Below, in pieces: positions 5,627 through 10,683 of a DNA stretch of 10,683 nt. A program made the position numbers and the translations under genes. Under the pieces are notes generated by a model that saw only the letters and a program-made list of their open reading frames with translations, was not told the origin of the DNA and did not search any database. The DNA comes from Pyrodictiaceae archaeon (GTDB taxonomy: Archaea; Thermoproteota; Thermoprotei_A; Sulfolobales; Pyrodictiaceae). Location of the stretch: assembly GCA_015520245.1 (NCBI GenBank), contig WAQM01000033.1, positions 1 to 10,683 of the forward strand, given 5' to 3'. How positions within the stretch are numbered: the first letter of the stretch is position 1; each line of letters begins with the position of its first letter.

Positions 5627-5968
5627 ATGAGATTCTGCCCCAGCTGCGGGACCTTGATGACCCTTAGGAGGGAGGGCGAGCGCGTAGTATGGGTGTGCCC
5701 GAGCTGCGGACACAGAGAGGAGCATAACCCGTCCAACCTCCAGTTTGCAGTCCTCAAGCACTCAATAAGGCATACCGAGAAGGAGCGCATTGTTGTCGTG
5801 GGTGAGCAGAAGATCGAGACGCTGCCTAAGATGAAGGGGGCTGTGTGCCCCCGCTGCGGTCACGACGAGGCGTACTACTGGCTCATGCAGACCCGGCGTG
5901 CCGACGAGCCCCCGACCAGGTTCTTCAGATGCGCCCGCTGCGGCCACGTGTGGCGGGAGTATGACTAG
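5627..5968 (+). CDS. tfs: transcription elongation/cleavage factor TFS
   Basis: The 113-residue protein is archaeal TFS, the homologue of TFIIS and Rpb9 that reactivates backtracked RNA polymerase by stimulating cleavage of the nascent RNA. Two zinc ribbons are complete: the N-terminal one with Cys4, Cys7, Cys24 and Cys27, and the C-terminal one with Cys74, Cys77, Cys102 and Cys105. Between the C-terminal cysteine pairs is the catalytic hairpin 'QTRRADEPPTRFFRC', whose Asp93-Glu94 reach into the polymerase active site; their presence indicates an active cleavage factor rather than an inhibitory TFS4-like paralogue. Length is standard. ATG 5627 follows a GGAGGGG run (5607-5613) and begins 'MRFCPSCG', as in relatives. 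The gene has its own promoter, and its stop overlaps the ATG of the next gene by eight bases. Confidence 0.95.
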   Translation: MRFCPSCGTLMTLRREGERVVWVCPSCGHREEHNPSNLQFAVLKHSIRHTEKERIVVVGEQKIETLPKMKGAVCPRCGHDEAYYWLMQTRRADEPPTRFFRCARCGHVWREYD

Positions 5969-6296
5969 CGGCGTTGACCCCCGCCTCTGCGCCGAGCTCC
6001 GCGACGCGCTCCTTTACGCTAGGACCGTCGTGCGAATGTTCGAGAAGCTCTTAGATGACGTGTTTGAAGCCTACCACAGGACCCCGTATGTAGTATCGTC
6101 TAGACCATACATCGAACGCGGGCTCAGGCTCAGTGAGGCCGGGGTCACGGCCGCGAGGATACTGGCGGGTAAGCTGGAGGCGCTGAACCGCGAGCACTGC
6201 GCCCCTAAGCGTCACCGGGTTAATAATAGAGGCGCTGAGGGAGCCGCAGAGCGGCAGGGGGCTCAGGGTGGCGGCAGTGAAGCTAGTGTTCTTTGA
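5961..6296 (+). CDS. unrecognised small helical protein between TFS and PCNA
   Basis: I do not recognise this 111-residue protein. The ATG at 5961 overlaps the TFS stop (ATGACTAG), so translation is likely coupled; the frame extends upstream to about 5898 but that part is a shadow of TFS. Residues 8-80 look like two or three long amphipathic helices ('ELRDALLYARTVVRMFEKLL', then 'LRLSEAGVTAARILAGKLEA') joined by a polar loop 'EAYHRTPYVVSSRPYIERGL' rich in Tyr, Arg and Pro. The last ~25 residues ('RGAEGAAERQGAQGGGSEA') are low complexity and run over the PCNA ribosome site and 29 bases of the PCNA gene, so they are probably a non-conserved tail. The position between a transcription factor and the sliding clamp suggests an informational role, but nothing more can be supported. 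There is no membrane segment or metal-binding motif. Confidence 0.6.
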   Translation: MTSGVDPRLCAELRDALLYARTVVRMFEKLLDDVFEAYHRTPYVVSSRPYIERGLRLSEAGVTAARILAGKLEALNREHCAPKRHRVNNRGAEGAAERQGAQGGGSEASVL

Positions 6297-7017
6297 CGCG
6301 AGGGTATGGCGGTACGTCGTCTCAGCCATATCCAAGATCATCGAGGAGGGGGTTTTCATAGTAGACCCGGAGAAGGGCTTCAGGTTCAGGGCCATGGACC
6401 CCTCGCACGTGATACTGCTCGACCTATGGTTCCCCACCGAAGCCTTCGAGGAGTTCGACGTCGCCGAGAGGGTCGAGGTGGGGGTCAGCCTCGAGGACGT
6501 CGCCAAGGTGCTACGCCGCGCGCGTAAGGAGGACAAGCTCGAGATCGCGGCCGAGGGCAACAAGTTCATGCTATCTCTCATCGGACGGGGGCGTAGGCAG
6601 TTCACGCTGCCGGTCCTAGATATTGCCGCTGAGGACATACCCGAGCCCAGCCTCGAGTTCAAGGCCGAGGCTAGAGTGATGAGCGATGTCTACCGTGACG
6701 CGATAAAGGATATTGAGCTCGTGGGCGATGTGATTAAGTTCGAGGCTAGGGAAGGCGAGCTGAAGATAGCCTCCTCGAGCGAGCTCGGCGAGGCCGAGGT
6801 CGTGCTGTCCGTTGAGTCGGGCAGCCTCGTCGAGATAAATGTCGAGGGTGAGCAGTCGGCTACGTACAGCCTCGATTACTTCAGCGAGCTCTCCGGTGCC
6901 GCGCGCGTCGCGGACGCCGTCGTCATAAAGTTCAGCTCGGAGATGCCCGCTCTGGTCGAGCATGAGCTCCCCCAGGGGGCCAAGTTCAGCTTCCTCATAG
7001 CCCCAAGGGCCGAGTGA
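6268..7017 (+). CDS. pcn: DNA polymerase sliding clamp PCNA
   Basis: The 249-residue protein is an archaeal PCNA, the ring-shaped processivity clamp for DNA polymerase, Fen1, ligase and other replication enzymes. The N-terminal half shows 'VFFDARVWRYVVSAISKIIE' and 'RFRAMDPSHVILLDLWFP' (39-56), the latter highly typical of PCNA. The interdomain connecting loop that receives PIP-box partners is around residues 114-130 ('LPVLDIAAEDIPEPSLEF'). The C-terminus 'FSFLIAPRAE' matches the conserved (Y/F)LLAP tail. Two GTG starts are possible: 6268, with AGGGGG six bases upstream, and 6277, with AGGGTGG five bases upstream, which would begin 'MKLVFFDAR', closer to most family members. Crenarchaea often carry several PCNA paralogues forming heterotrimers; from one gene I cannot say whether this one is homotrimeric. 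The primase gene follows immediately. Confidence 0.95.
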   Translation: MAAVKLVFFDARVWRYVVSAISKIIEEGVFIVDPEKGFRFRAMDPSHVILLDLWFPTEAFEEFDVAERVEVGVSLEDVAKVLRRARKEDKLEIAAEGNKFMLSLIGRGRRQFTLPVLDIAAEDIPEPSLEFKAEARVMSDVYRDAIKDIELVGDVIKFEAREGELKIASSSELGEAEVVLSVESGSLVEINVEGEQSATYSLDYFSELSGAARVADAVVIKFSSEMPALVEHELPQGAKFSFLIAPRAE

Positions 7018-7019
7018 GC

Positions 7020-8093
7020 ATGAGCGACCCAAAGGCCTCCACACTGTCCCTTCTCGAGTCGCTAACGCGGGAGTACTACAGGGAGGCCAGGCTTTGGCTG
7101 CCCGAGGACTTCCCTCTGCGCGAGTTCGCCGTGCAGACCTGGCGCAGCTCCTCCTACATCCGACACCTAGCCTTCAGCTCAGAGTCCCAGCTCAGGAGGT
7201 TCGTCGTGGAGAGGGCGCCCCGCCACCTATACTACTCCTCAGCGCGCTACGATCAGCCCGCAGAGAGGGACATGGATGCTAAGGGTTGGAGGTCGGCTGA
7301 CATAGTGTTTGACATAGACGCTGACCACATACCTTGGTGCGAGCGGGACACCGTAATCGTCGAAGAGCCCTCGCTGGGGGTTCGAGCCAGCTTCACGCCC
7401 TCCAAGTGTATCCGCGAGGCTGCGATTCAAGCGCTGCTCCTCCACGACGTGCTGGTGAACGAGCTCGGCTTTAGCCGCAGCCAGATAACCATTGAGTTCT
7501 CGGGTCACCGGGGCTTCCACGTGGTCGTCCAGACCGGGGTCGACGACGTGTGGGGCACCAGCGACAGCGAGGTCAGACGCGAGCTGGTAAACTACGTTAA
7601 GGCCCAGGGGCTCGTTGACGACGCTCTGCAGCCTGCGCTGCCCCCAGCGCGTAAGCGGCGGGCCGTGCCTCTACCTCCGTCCCCGGCCGACCCGGGCCTG
7701 CGCGGGAGGCTCGCCAGGTTCAAGTCCATCCTCGGTCGCATCTACGGTGACGCCTCCGAGGCGAGGGCGCGGGAGATGCTCGGGGTGGTAGTCGACGAGC
7801 AGGTCACCGTCGACACGAAGCGCTTACTAAGGGTCCCCGGCAGCCTCAACGGTAAAACAATGTTAGCGGTAGTGAAGGTGAAGAGGGTCGAGGAGCTCGA
7901 GAGTTTCGAGGTCAGCGACGCGCTGAGCCCATTTGGAGACAGAGGTCATGTGAGGGTTGTCGCGCTTGTCGACACCCCTGTTGTCGAGGTTCTCGGGCAC
8001 AGATTGAAACTTAGGCGGGGTACACGGATGAAGTTACCAGCTCCTCTCGCCCTTTACTTGATGGCTAAAGGCGTTGCGGCCCTAGCGCGTTAA
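7020..8093 (+). CDS. priS: DNA primase small (catalytic) subunit PriS
   Basis: This is the catalytic subunit of the archaeal-eukaryotic primase, which with PriL makes primers for replication. From ATG 7020 (357 residues) the metal-binding aspartates are in 'DIVFDIDADH' (Asp98, Asp100). The phosphate-binding motif is 'SGHRGFHVVV' (161-170). The C-terminal motif is 'VTVDTKRLLRVPGSLNGKT' (263-281) with the third Asp and Arg271. Asn277 stands where most relatives have His in SLHGKT. Between the aspartates and SGHRG only two cysteines (107, 130) remain of the zinc-knuckle ligands normally seen there. Otherwise length and order are normal. GTG 7014, overlapping the PCNA stop as GTGA, is an alternative start adding two residues. 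PCNA-PriS linkage is seen in other crenarchaea. PriL is not in the window. Confidence 0.92.
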   Translation: MSDPKASTLSLLESLTREYYREARLWLPEDFPLREFAVQTWRSSSYIRHLAFSSESQLRRFVVERAPRHLYYSSARYDQPAERDMDAKGWRSADIVFDIDADHIPWCERDTVIVEEPSLGVRASFTPSKCIREAAIQALLLHDVLVNELGFSRSQITIEFSGHRGFHVVVQTGVDDVWGTSDSEVRRELVNYVKAQGLVDDALQPALPPARKRRAVPLPPSPADPGLRGRLARFKSILGRIYGDASEARAREMLGVVVDEQVTVDTKRLLRVPGSLNGKTMLAVVKVKRVEELESFEVSDALSPFGDRGHVRVVALVDTPVVEVLGHRLKLRRGTRMKLPAPLALYLMAKGVAALAR

Positions 8094-8104
8094 GGTGGTT
8101 AGCC

Positions 8105-8524
8105 GTGGCCGAGCGGCAGGACGCATTAGCGTTGATGGTCGAGGAGGCGTCACGGGCAGCCCGTGGTGAGCGAGTTGAATTAATGAGGGCTGCCGAGGTC
8201 TCCGCGGGCTCGCTATCCGCGATGCTGGCCGACCTGGAGCTCGTTCGCGGCAGGCGCACCGTGATCACCGAGTACGCCCGTAGGCTGGCCGAGGCGGCGG
8301 GCATACTCGCCTACTACGCGGTGACCAGGATGGAGGTAGTGAGACGGTTAACCGACCTCCTCCGGGATTACCTCTCCGGCATGGTGGTCGGGCGGGATGA
8401 CTGCGTCGTCGTAGTTAAGCGTGGACCCGGCGGTTTTGCAGCCCGCTGCGAGAGGGCGTTGGACGCCATAGTCCGCGCGATGCTCGGCGACGCCGCCCTG
8501 CTACGCATCGAGCTACTAGACTGA
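8105..8524 (+). CDS. small helical protein, candidate GINS subunit (Gins15/51-like)
   Basis: The 139-residue protein follows priS by 11 bases, with GGTGG about six bases before its GTG start, so it is very probably cotranscribed with PCNA and priS. The first ~95 residues look all-helical ('MEEA..' style amphipathic helices, then 'TEYARRLAEAAGILAYYAVT' and 'RMEVVRRLTDLLRDYLSG'). They are followed by a short strand 'DDCVVVVKRG' and a final helix-strand unit ending 'LLRIELLD'. A helical domain followed by a small beta-containing domain at about 15 kDa is the layout of archaeal Gins51/Gins15, and in Sulfolobus the gins15 gene lies beside priS (from memory). I cannot see a diagnostic motif, so GINS identity rests on size, shape and context. 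Alternatives are a primase accessory protein (PriX-like) or an unrelated conserved protein. Composition matches its neighbours. Confidence 0.5.
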   Translation: MAERQDALALMVEEASRAARGERVELMRAAEVSAGSLSAMLADLELVRGRRTVITEYARRLAEAAGILAYYAVTRMEVVRRLTDLLRDYLSGMVVGRDDCVVVVKRGPGGFAARCERALDAIVRAMLGDAALLRIELLD

Positions 8525-8537
8525 CCTCACGGTGGTA

Positions 8538-8546
8538 AGCTTATAG
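8538..8546 (+). promoter_or_regulatory. TATA box for the L44e-S27e-aIF2alpha-Nop10 operon
   Basis: 'AGCTTATAG' in the 58-base gap after the GINS-like gene fits the archaeal box A (CTTATA). It predicts transcription starting near 8569, about 14 bases before the L44e ATG, giving a very short leader with only a weak GGGGCGG purine run. It probably drives the translation operon independently of the replication genes upstream. Confidence 0.6.
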
Positions 8547-8582
8547 CGACCTCAGCCTGATCCCCTGCTCGCGGGGCGGCAT

Positions 8583-8876
8583 ATGAAGGTGCCTAAGGTC
8601 ATAAGGACCTACTGCCCGCGCTGCCGTAGGCATACCGAGCACACCGTGAGCATATACAAGCACGGCAAGCGCCGCGCGCTCGCGCAGGGCGAGCGCAGGT
8701 ACAGGCGTAAGCAGGAAGGGTACGGCAGCAAGAGGAAGCCGGAGCAGAAGCGCTTCGCCAAGGTGACTAAGAAGGTCGTGCTCAAGCTCAAGTGCAAGGA
8801 GTGCGGGTACATACTACACCGCAAGGGCATAAGAATTAAGAGGATTGAGCTTGTTGAGCCCAAGCTAAAGGCCTAG
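8583..8876 (+). CDS. rpl44e: 50S ribosomal protein L44e (eL42)
   Basis: The 97-residue, very basic protein is eL42/L44e of the large subunit, located near the E site. It has the family zinc-binding cysteines as CPRC (11, 14) and CKEC (71, 74), the N-terminal '[14 protein letters not shown]' and the central '[16 protein letters not shown]', equivalent to the eukaryotic RRY-RKQSGYGGQTKP loop that contacts E-site tRNA. Length matches archaeal members (about 92-97). ATG 8583 is the only plausible start and lies just downstream of a TATA box. S27e begins within about 20 bases of its stop, in the gene order conserved across archaea. Confidence 0.96.
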   Translation: MKVPKVIRTYCPRCRRHTEHTVSIYKHGKRRALAQGERRYRRKQEGYGSKRKPEQKRFAKVTKKVVLKLKCKECGYILHRKGIRIKRIELVEPKLKA

Positions 8877-8897
8877 GATCAGATGAGGGTGGGCGCC

Positions 8898-9098
8898 ATG
8901 GTCAAGAAGCTCAAGATCCTTGTCCCGCAGCCGCGCAGCCGCTTCCTGCTCGTCCGCTGTCCTAAGTGTGGAAACGAGCAGGTTGTGTTTAGCCACGCTA
9001 CCTACCGGGCGCGGTGCCTGATCTGCGGCGAGCAGCTCGTAGAGCCTACCGGCGGCAAGGCTAAGATCCTCGGCCAGGTAGTCAAGGTCCTAGGTTGA
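8898..9098 (+). CDS. rps27e: 30S ribosomal protein S27e (eS27)
   Basis: The 66-residue protein is eS27, a small-subunit zinc-ribbon protein. Zinc ligands are CPKC (21, 24) and CLIC (40, 43). The sequence '[19 protein letters not shown]' and the ending '[14 protein letters not shown]' are the invariant parts of the family. I chose ATG 8898 because it gives the usual length and has GAGGGTG six bases upstream. An in-frame ATG at 8883 would add 'MRVGA' but has a poor ribosome site. It lies 21 bases after rpl44e and 12 bases before aIF2alpha, inside the same operon. Confidence 0.95.
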   Translation: MVKKLKILVPQPRSRFLLVRCPKCGNEQVVFSHATYRARCLICGEQLVEPTGGKAKILGQVVKVLG

Positions 9099-9110
9099 AG
9101 GTGCGTCGCG

Positions 9111-9908
9111 ATGCCTCTGAGGCGCAAGGAGCTGCCTGACGTTGGCGAGCTCGTGGTGGGAACTGTTAGAGAGGTCTACGACTACGGTGCGTACTTGACC
9201 CTTGACGAGTATCAAGGTGTCGAGGCTTACCTCCCCTGGAGTGAGGTCGCGTCGCGCTGGGTTAGAAGCATCGAGGAGGCCGTGAAGCCCGGTCAGAAGG
9301 TGGTCGTGAAGGTAATTCGCGTCTATCCCGCCCGCAGGCAGGTTGATGTGTCGCTCAAGAGGGTCACCGATAGCGAGCGCCGTAGGAAGATGACTGAGTG
9401 GAAGCGCGAGCAGAAGGCTGAAAAGATCTTAGAGATCGTTGCGGGTAAACTAGGCAGGAGCGTTGAGGAGGCCTACAGGGAGGTTGGATGGAAGCTCGAG
9501 GATGCCTACGGCGAGGTGATGGCGGCCTTCGAGGAGGCGGCCATACGTGGTGAGGAGGTGCTGAGGAGGGCCGGCGTGCCTGACGAGTGGATCAAGCCCC
9601 TGCTGGAGGAGATCAAGCGGCATGTAGAGGTGAAGAGGGTCAAGATCGCTGGCACCTTCACGCTGCGGAGCCTCTCGCCCGACGGAGTTAAGAGGATCAA
9701 GGAGGTGCTCAAGGCCGTGGAGAGAGCCGCCCGCGTGAGCAGTGACGTGAAGGTAAGGCTTTACACCGTTGGAGCGCCGCGGTACAGGATCGAGCTTAGC
9801 GCCTATGACTACAAGACGCTCGAGAAGGCGCTGTCCTCGGCCGTGAAGGCCGGCGAGAAGGTTGCAAGTGAGCTGGGGGTCGAGTTTAGCTTCAAGAGAG
9901 AGGAGTGA
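9111..9908 (+). CDS. eif2a: translation initiation factor aIF2 subunit alpha
   Basis: The 265-residue protein is the alpha subunit of the heterotrimeric aIF2, which with beta and the GTPase gamma brings initiator Met-tRNA to the small ribosomal subunit. An N-terminal S1/OB domain (about 10-87, '[20 protein letters not shown]') is followed by a helical middle domain (about 88-175) and an alpha-beta C-terminal domain (about 176-265, '[20 protein letters not shown]') that contacts gamma. The loop '[14 protein letters not shown]' (41-54) corresponds to the eukaryotic Ser51 region; Ser48 is one residue away from the exact Ser51 position, an offset I recall also in other archaeal proteins. ATG 9111 has GAAGGTG seven bases upstream. 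Length is typical. The Nop10 start follows the stop by four bases. Confidence 0.96.
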   Translation: MPLRRKELPDVGELVVGTVREVYDYGAYLTLDEYQGVEAYLPWSEVASRWVRSIEEAVKPGQKVVVKVIRVYPARRQVDVSLKRVTDSERRRKMTEWKREQKAEKILEIVAGKLGRSVEEAYREVGWKLEDAYGEVMAAFEEAAIRGEEVLRRAGVPDEWIKPLLEEIKRHVEVKRVKIAGTFTLRSLSPDGVKRIKEVLKAVERAARVSSDVKVRLYTVGAPRYRIELSAYDYKTLEKALSSAVKAGEKVASELGVEFSFKREE

Positions 9909-9912
9909 GACG

Positions 9913-10089
9913 TTGCAGTGGCTCATGCGTAAATGCCCTAGATGCGGGCGCTACACGCTACGCAAGGACCGCTGCCCGGTCTGCGGCTCGCCCGTGCTCG
10001 TGCCTCACCCGCCCCGCTTCTCTCCCGAAGATAAGTACGTTGCCTACCGCTACAAGATGAAGAAACTCTCAGGATTGATACCTGAGTAG
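9913..10089 (+). CDS. nop10: H/ACA ribonucleoprotein protein Nop10
   Basis: The 58-residue protein is Nop10, the small zinc-binding scaffold of box H/ACA particles that, with Cbf5, L7Ae and Gar1, guides pseudouridine formation in rRNA. Zinc ligands are CPRC (8, 11) and CPVC (21, 24). '[11 protein letters not shown]' and '[15 protein letters not shown]' are family signatures. I chose TTG 9913 because it yields 'MQWLMRKC', matching the few residues normally found before the first cysteine, and because GAGGAG ends seven bases upstream. ATG 9925 is a shorter alternative, and a longer frame from about 9862 only shadows aIF2alpha. It ends the L44e-S27e-aIF2alpha-Nop10 operon, facing carS with 17 bases between the two stops. 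Confidence 0.93.
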   Translation: MQWLMRKCPRCGRYTLRKDRCPVCGSPVLVPHPPRFSPEDKYVAYRYKMKKLSGLIPE

Positions 10090-10106
10090 ACCCGAGTAAA
10101 TGGTTG

Positions 10107-10616
10107 TTACCACGGTCTGTCCTTGAGACCTAGCTTGTAGGCGGCTACGTTCGTGGCCCGATGTAGCACGTAGACTACTACGCCCACTACCACCATTAGG
10201 AGGGGGTCGACGGCGTATCCGGCCGCGAGCAGCGCGGCGACGTAAGATAGGTAGAAGTCGAGCTGGTCCACGGGTACGAGCTTGTGGCCCCGCTCAAGCC
10301 CCGCCCTGCGCTTGAAGAATGACGCTACGATGTCCCCACCCACGGAGGCTACCAACACGAGCACCAGCAACGCCGTGGCTTCCAGGTCGAGTCTGTTCAG
10401 TGCGACGAGCAGCGTCAACCCGACCGAGGCCCCGAACGCTACCGATGTCAGTAAACCCTCGACCGTCTTGCCGTCCCCCAGGATGCGTCTCCCATCTATG
10501 AAGCGTGCGCCCCTGTCGAGCGGTAACCCCCGGCTCACCAGGGCCGCCGAGCCGTTAGCAACCATTGATGCCAGGGTAAGCGCCGCAAACAGCTCGTAAC
10601 TCATCAGCTCAACCAC
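10107..10616 (-). CDS. carS: CDP-archaeol synthase (CDP-2,3-bis-(O-geranylgeranyl)-sn-glycerol synthase)
   Basis: This integral membrane enzyme transfers CMP from CTP to digeranylgeranylglycerol phosphate, giving the CDP-activated precursor of archaeal polar lipids. The two conserved cytoplasmic motifs are seen: 'PLDRGARFIDGRRILGDGKT' (32-51) and 'SFFKRRAGLERGHKLVPVDQ' (99-118), which hold CTP and Mg. Five hydrophobic segments are visible, near residues 8-26, 54-72, 80-98, 122-137 and 138-155, as in the known CarS fold. Length from the chosen start is 169 residues, normal for the family. I chose GTG at 10616-10614 because GGAGGTGGTC (10630-10621) lies just upstream at correct spacing. GTG 10649 would translate through that site, and ATG 10604 is a further option. 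It is transcribed towards nop10, in a separate unit that continues past the right edge. Confidence 0.93.
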   Translation of the reverse strand: MVELMSYELFAALTLASMVANGSAALVSRGLPLDRGARFIDGRRILGDGKTVEGLLTSVAFGASVGLTLLVALNRLDLEATALLVLVLVASVGGDIVASFFKRRAGLERGHKLVPVDQLDFYLSYVAALLAAGYAVDPLLMVVVGVVVYVLHRATNVAAYKLGLKDRPW

Positions 10617-10620
10617 TCGA

Positions 10621-10630
10621 GACCACCTCC
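10621..10630 (-). promoter_or_regulatory. ribosome binding site of carS
   Basis: Read on the minus strand, GGAGGTGGTC differs by one base from a full ten-base anti-Shine-Dalgarno match and lies four bases (seven from the GGAGGTG core) before GTG 10616. It argues against the longer frame starting at 10649, which would have it inside the coding region. Confidence 0.65.
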
Positions 10631-10683
10631 GTGGATTCGGAACCTGCACTCAAGGCCCCCCGCAAGTCTTAGCCTCCGCAGCC

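Noticed and set aside
6051..6662. 203-residue minus-strand frame opposite the helical gene and PCNA.
   Set aside because: It is antisense to the conserved PCNA N-terminus with Ser/Leu-rich low-information sequence; a shadow frame.
8562..8576. CCCC...GGGG inverted repeat just before the L44e start.
   Set aside because: Only four pairs with a seven-base loop in GC-rich DNA; expected by chance and with no supporting context.
9450..9926. 158-residue minus-strand frame opposite aIF2alpha.
   Set aside because: It mirrors the codon pattern of aIF2alpha; no recognisable motif and no promoter.
10633..10644. Minus-strand GGTTCCGAATCC, resembling a tRNA T-loop.
   Set aside because: It has one extra base in the loop, the flanks do not form a five-pair T-stem, and no acceptor, D or anticodon arms can be built around it within the window.
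1..10683. Search by eye for CRISPR arrays, insertion sequences, toxin-antitoxin pairs, defence genes, integrase or attachment sites, and box C/D RNAs.
   Set aside because: No spaced direct repeats, transposase motifs, terminal inverted repeats or convincing C/D box pairs were seen; the window is native core-gene sequence throughout.

Overview
The window reads as one long, gene-dense stretch of archaeal information-processing genes. Every recognisable product is archaeal: L10e, Dph2, Csl4, RpoL, TFS, PCNA, PriS, L44e, S27e, aIF2-alpha, Nop10 and CDP-archaeol synthase. High GC (roughly 60 % by eye), frequent GTG/TTG starts, GGTG/GAGG-type ribosome sites and the linkage Csl4-(DUF2067-like)-RpoL and PCNA-PriS suggest a hyperthermophilic Thermoproteota (crenarchaeal) genome, perhaps Desulfurococcales/Acidilobales-like. 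The genus cannot be fixed from sequence reading alone. No mobile element, CRISPR array, tRNA or rRNA is visible, and no gene-free stretch exceeds about 80 bases.

Left block (1-3717): the C-terminal part of a TrmJ-type tRNA 2'-O-methyltransferase, a THUMP-domain Trm14-like tRNA m2G methyltransferase, ribosomal protein L10e, the diphthamide enzyme Dph2 and a METTL5-like methyltransferase. Four of these five modify the translation machinery (tRNA, EF2, probably 16S rRNA). Middle block (3692-5968): exosome cap subunit Csl4, a DUF2067-like protein, RNA polymerase subunit L, an unrecognised cysteine-rich small protein, then transcription factor TFS behind its own promoter. Next (5961-8524): an unrecognised helical protein, PCNA, primase small subunit PriS and a small helical protein that could be a GINS subunit. 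Then (8583-10089) the classic L44e-S27e-aIF2alpha-Nop10 translation/ribosome-biogenesis operon behind its own TATA box. On the opposite strand, converging on nop10, is carS for archaeal lipid synthesis (10107-10616).

Most neighbours are spaced by fewer than 15 bases or overlap, so long polycistronic units with translational coupling are likely. Three TATA-like boxes (about 299, 5558 and 8538) split the plus-strand genes into transcription units. I see no new multi-gene defence or metabolic system. The points deserving a second look are the three unassigned small proteins embedded in the core operons, apparent active-site and zinc-site divergence in PriS, a 122-base overlap at the DUF2067-like/rpoL junction, and a perfect 16-base palindrome at the predicted TFS transcription start.
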